In this document: positions 6,301 through 7,775 of the stretch, piece after piece
Layout of the letters: each line of letters starts with the position of its first letter
Numbering within the stretch: the first letter of the stretch is position 1
DNA from: Syntrophaceae bacterium
GTDB lineage: Bacteria > Desulfobacterota > SM23-61
Assembly (NCBI GenBank): GCA_003154025.1
Contig: PMCE01000546.1
Coordinates: 1 to 7,775 of the forward strand
DNA length: 7,775 bases
Direction: 5' to 3'
The notes under the pieces: generated by a model
What the model was told of the DNA's origin: nothing
Databases searched by the model: none
What the model saw: the letters and a program-made list of their open reading frames with translations, nothing else
Program-made: the position numbers and the translations under genes

Positions 6301-7775
6301 GCCAATTCGGCCAAGAGTCAATTCCTCGCCCATATGAGTCATGAGATCCGGACCCCCATGAACGGCATCATGGGAATGGCGGGGATCCTTCGCGATACGC
6401 CGCTGAATGCCGAACAGCTCGAATATCTGGGGATCATCCAAAACAGCGCCCATTCCTTGCTGGGAATCATCAACGACATACTTGATTTCTCCAAGATCGA
6501 AGCCGGGAAGATGGACCTGGAAATCAATGACTTTGACTTGAACTTGTTGGTCGAAGACACCATTGATTCTTTCGCCCTCCCCGCCGAAGAAAAAAAGATC
6601 GAATTGCTGGCCCATATTACCCCTGAGGTTCCGGTTCTGCTGCGGGGCGACTCCAGCCGGCTACGACAGATTCTAACAAACCTCCTTGGAAATGCCGTCA
6701 AATTTACCAATCAGGGAGAGGTTTTCCTCCGGGTGAATCTGGAAAAGGAAGACCCTCATCTGGCCCTGATCCGCTTCACCGTAAAGGATACCGGAATCGG
6801 CATTCCCCGGGATCGAGCCCACAAATTATTCCAGCCCTTCACCCAGATGGACGGCTCCACCACCCGTAGGTTTGGGGGGACAGGTCTTGGCCTCTCCATA
6901 TGTCGCCGATTGGTGGAAATGATGGGGGGAACGATCGGGGTCGAAAGCGAGGAAGGGAAAGGTTCCCTTTTCTGTTTTGCTCTTCCCCTAGAAAAAAGAG
7001 CTGGCGAACGAAAAAAGGACGTCGAAGTAGAGGAAACGGTTCCAGGGAGGCGGGTTCTGATCGCGGACGACAATGGCACCAATCGCCAGCTCATCCGGGA
7101 TATGGCCAGCCGATGGAGTTTCCGAATGGAGGAAGCAAGCGATGGTCTTTCTGCTCTGGAAAAGATGAAAACGGCGGTAGCCGAAGGAGACCCCTATTTC
7201 CTTGCCTTTTTGGACTTGTCCATGGCGGGGATGGATGGAGTCGAAGTGGGAGAGAAAATAAAACGAAATCCCCAGCTACAGGGAACGATTCTCATTTTGA
7301 TGTCCTCTTTCGCCCAACGAGGGGGTACGGTCCGGATGGAAAAAATCGGCTTCTCCGGATACCTCTCCAAGCCCCTGAAACGCTGGCAGGTCGAGGAATG
7401 TCTTCGGAAGATCCTAGCCCTGCCCCCGGGAGCTTCCCTGAAAGAGCAAGCGCCGACGCCGACCTCTTTCCGGCCCCCGGAAAGTGTGCATGCGCCCAAA
7501 GGGGAGCACATTCTCCTGGTAGAAGACACCTTAGTCAACCAGAAAGTGGCCCTGAAAATGCTGGAAAAATTGGGCTATAGAGCGGATTCGGCCGGAAACG
7601 GGCGGGAAGCCTTGGAAGCCCTGGAGCGGGCTTCCTACGATCTCATTTTGATGGACGTGCAGATGCCGGAGATGGACGGATTTGAGGCTACCCGTCAAAT
7701 CCGGGAAAAGGGTGAGGTCTCGAATGGAGGAAGGATTCCGATTATTGCCATGACCGCCCACGCCCTGAAGGGGGA
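3316..7775 (+). CDS. Hybrid sensor histidine kinase, GAF-PAS-GAF-GAF-PAS-PAS-HisKA-HATPase-REC-REC (3' end outside window)
   Basis: One frame stays open for 1486 codons from ATG 3316 to the window end. The product has no membrane segment or signal peptide, so it should sense a cytoplasmic cue and feed a multistep phosphorelay. Approximate domains are: GAF 34-190, PAS 201-330, GAF 343-505, GAF 530-692, PAS 703-833, PAS 835-962, coiled linker 963-1000, HisKA 1000-1066 with phospho-acceptor His1009 in HMSHEIRTPMNG, ATPase 1108-1225 with N box (NLLGNAVKFT, Asn1126), G1 DTGIGIP 1158-1164 and G2 GGTGLGL 1187-1193. REC1 is 1246-1366 (acidic Asp1251/1252, phospho-Asp1300, Ser1330, Lys1352). REC2 starts at about 1398 (Glu1403/Asp1404, phospho-Asp1447, Thr1480) and is cut before its lysine; an HPt domain could follow. 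ATG 3316 has GGTGAG at 3304-3309 as ribosome site; Met34 (3415), just before GAF1, is an alternative start. No cognate regulator is adjacent in the window. The signal is unknown. Confidence 0.95.
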   Translation, partial: MLRNFQTQGGGLSPLDLKERKPASPHSARESDFMERVERILNSALNIEETSECFAEDLGKLIPADRVSVHLQDPDQRTITIAYSSGVKISSLRRGAVFPFQGSINEELAKRRSGFLLGLTGGDGPFAQAPFLISLRQAGLRSLLSVPLIYKEQILGGLNFASSTPRAYTEDHLELGQKIAGHIAEAIGQAQSFSGSGEMVDALEHYLSLLLATFNSTADGLLVVNRAGKTTSFNQKFLALWGISESLASAMDHTQVQDHIRYQLLTEQVLLNRKDYFSGRPEGAASDIFELRDGRIIECYSQPQRIGAEMVGRVFSFRDVTDLKRAEEALRKSEEEARRMAAENAVMADIGRIISSTLDIETVYERFAKEVGKVISFDRIAMNIIHYGTETFTIPYVFGAEIPERRRGDMAPLRGSATEEVLRSRTSLLVQGDNPGELTCQWPSLLPFFRAGLQSVMLIPLISNDRVIGLLSIQSSRPAAYTERDLKLAERVSHQIAGAIANAQLFLDRQQAQEAQRKSEEEALHLARQKAILAEIGRIISSTLNIEEVYELFAEKTKKLIPFDRMCINLIGRGGDTLINQYVQGASAPGRDRGEIFPLKGAFTEAVIDERQGSILEVNDEKAVVSKYPGLWPEIEAGFKSFLSVPLICQDRVIGGLHFRAVESMAYSEQNLELAQNIANQVAGAIKNVQLFTELNQAMEALKESELRNRELVEAAGISGLGIVIFKGDKPDGVVCLFANGEAQRITGYTEEELRRIPFTQFIHPKHRQAALDRYLYWVHGTHDPVLSQLVIRHKKGHKVLIEISVISSVFQSERTMIGFFRDISERRRTEEAIRRSEALLRSVMDSLPVGVTIADKEGKILSANPARKQIMGRDGFERVDQVSEYKAWCPISGKELNRAEWPLYGAVYRGEATLNRVIHIVTHDGQRKTLLTSAVPIRDSKGEILWAIGVLQDISELKKAEDALRGAKEQTEQINRELEQAIEAAKRMALEADSANSAKSQFLAHMSHEIRTPMNGIMGMAGILRDTPLNAEQLEYLGIIQNSAHSLLGIINDILDFSKIEAGKMDLEINDFDLNLLVEDTIDSFALPAEEKKIELLAHITPEVPVLLRGDSSRLRQILTNLLGNAVKFTNQGEVFLRVNLEKEDPHLALIRFTVKDTGIGIPRDRAHKLFQPFTQMDGSTTRRFGGTGLGLSICRRLVEMMGGTIGVESEEGKGSLFCFALPLEKRAGERKKDVEVEETVPGRRVLIADDNGTNRQLIRDMASRWSFRMEEASDGLSALEKMKTAVAEGDPYFLAFLDLSMAGMDGVEVGEKIKRNPQLQGTILILMSSFAQRGGTVRMEKIGFSGYLSKPLKRWQVEECLRKILALPPGASLKEQAPTPTSFRPPESVHAPKGEHILLVEDTLVNQKVALKMLEKLGYRADSAGNGREALEALERASYDLILMDVQMPEMDGFEATRQIREKGEVSNGGRIPIIAMTAHALKG
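4306..5421 (+). repeat. Tandem duplication of a linker-GAF module inside the kinase gene
   Basis: Two units of 186 codons follow each other (residues 331-516 and 517-702). Each opens with RKSEEEA, followed about 17 residues later by an [A]-[D/E]-IGRIISSTL-[D/N]-IE-x-VYE segment, then [I/L]-I-x-FDR, and closes with an IAGAIANAQLF- or VAGAIKNVQLF-like helix. The matching DNA is still visibly similar, for example from 4357 and from 4915. GAF1 at residues 34-190 is a more distant copy that shares LNIEE, LIPADR, SLLSVPLI and ILGGLNF with GAF3. The repeats arose by domain duplication within the gene, not by a mobile element. Confidence 0.8.

Noticed and set aside
5992..6615. 207-residue minus-strand ORF opposite the PAS/HisKA region
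   Set aside because: Shadow of the kinase frame, which carries the conserved His box and PAS motifs.
6900..7580. 226-residue + strand ORF in another frame over the ATPase and REC1 region
   Set aside because: The kinase frame here contains the G2 box and the complete receiver motif set; the alternative frame is low-complexity and Gly/Ser/Arg-rich.

Overview
The window looks bacterial: ORFs are dense, Shine-Dalgarno-like sites precede the starts, and the GC content is moderately high. The gene style (a very large GAF/PAS hybrid histidine kinase, a GatA-like amidase beside a DUF2848 protein, GATTCAAG-type intergenic repeats) would fit a Desulfobacterota/Deltaproteobacteria-like or environmental lineage. 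That taxonomic call is an impression and was not tested.

Left block (1-2315, + strand): three genes packed like an operon. They are the last 58 codons of an unidentified gene, a complete amidase-signature hydrolase that starts inside the upstream stop codon (ATGA overlap), and, 24 bases later, a DUF2848-family protein. Tight coupling suggests one catabolic or transport-linked unit hydrolysing an amide-type small molecule. The substrate cannot be read from the sequence. Positions 2316-2426 hold a long inverted repeat made of degenerate 8-base units and ending in a T-run. It is probably the terminator for this operon and sits against the end of the convergent HIT gene.

Middle (2427-3315): a small HIT-family nucleotide hydrolase on the minus strand, followed by about 550 bases without a convincing gene. 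This divergent intergenic region holds weak promoter candidates for both directions and two inverted repeats upstream of the kinase.

Right block (3316-7775, + strand): one uninterrupted reading frame of 1486 codons that runs off the window. It encodes a soluble hybrid sensor histidine kinase with the order GAF-PAS-GAF-GAF-PAS-PAS-HisKA-HATPase-REC-REC (second REC cut by the window end). GAF2 and GAF3 form a tandem duplication with a 186-residue period. All key kinase and receiver residues visible in the window are present, so the gene looks functional. Its partner and signal are not in the window.

I found no mobile element, CRISPR array, tRNA, rRNA or convincing riboswitch. The least described items are the amidase-DUF2848 pair, the 8-mer inverted repeat and the unusual sensory array of the kinase.
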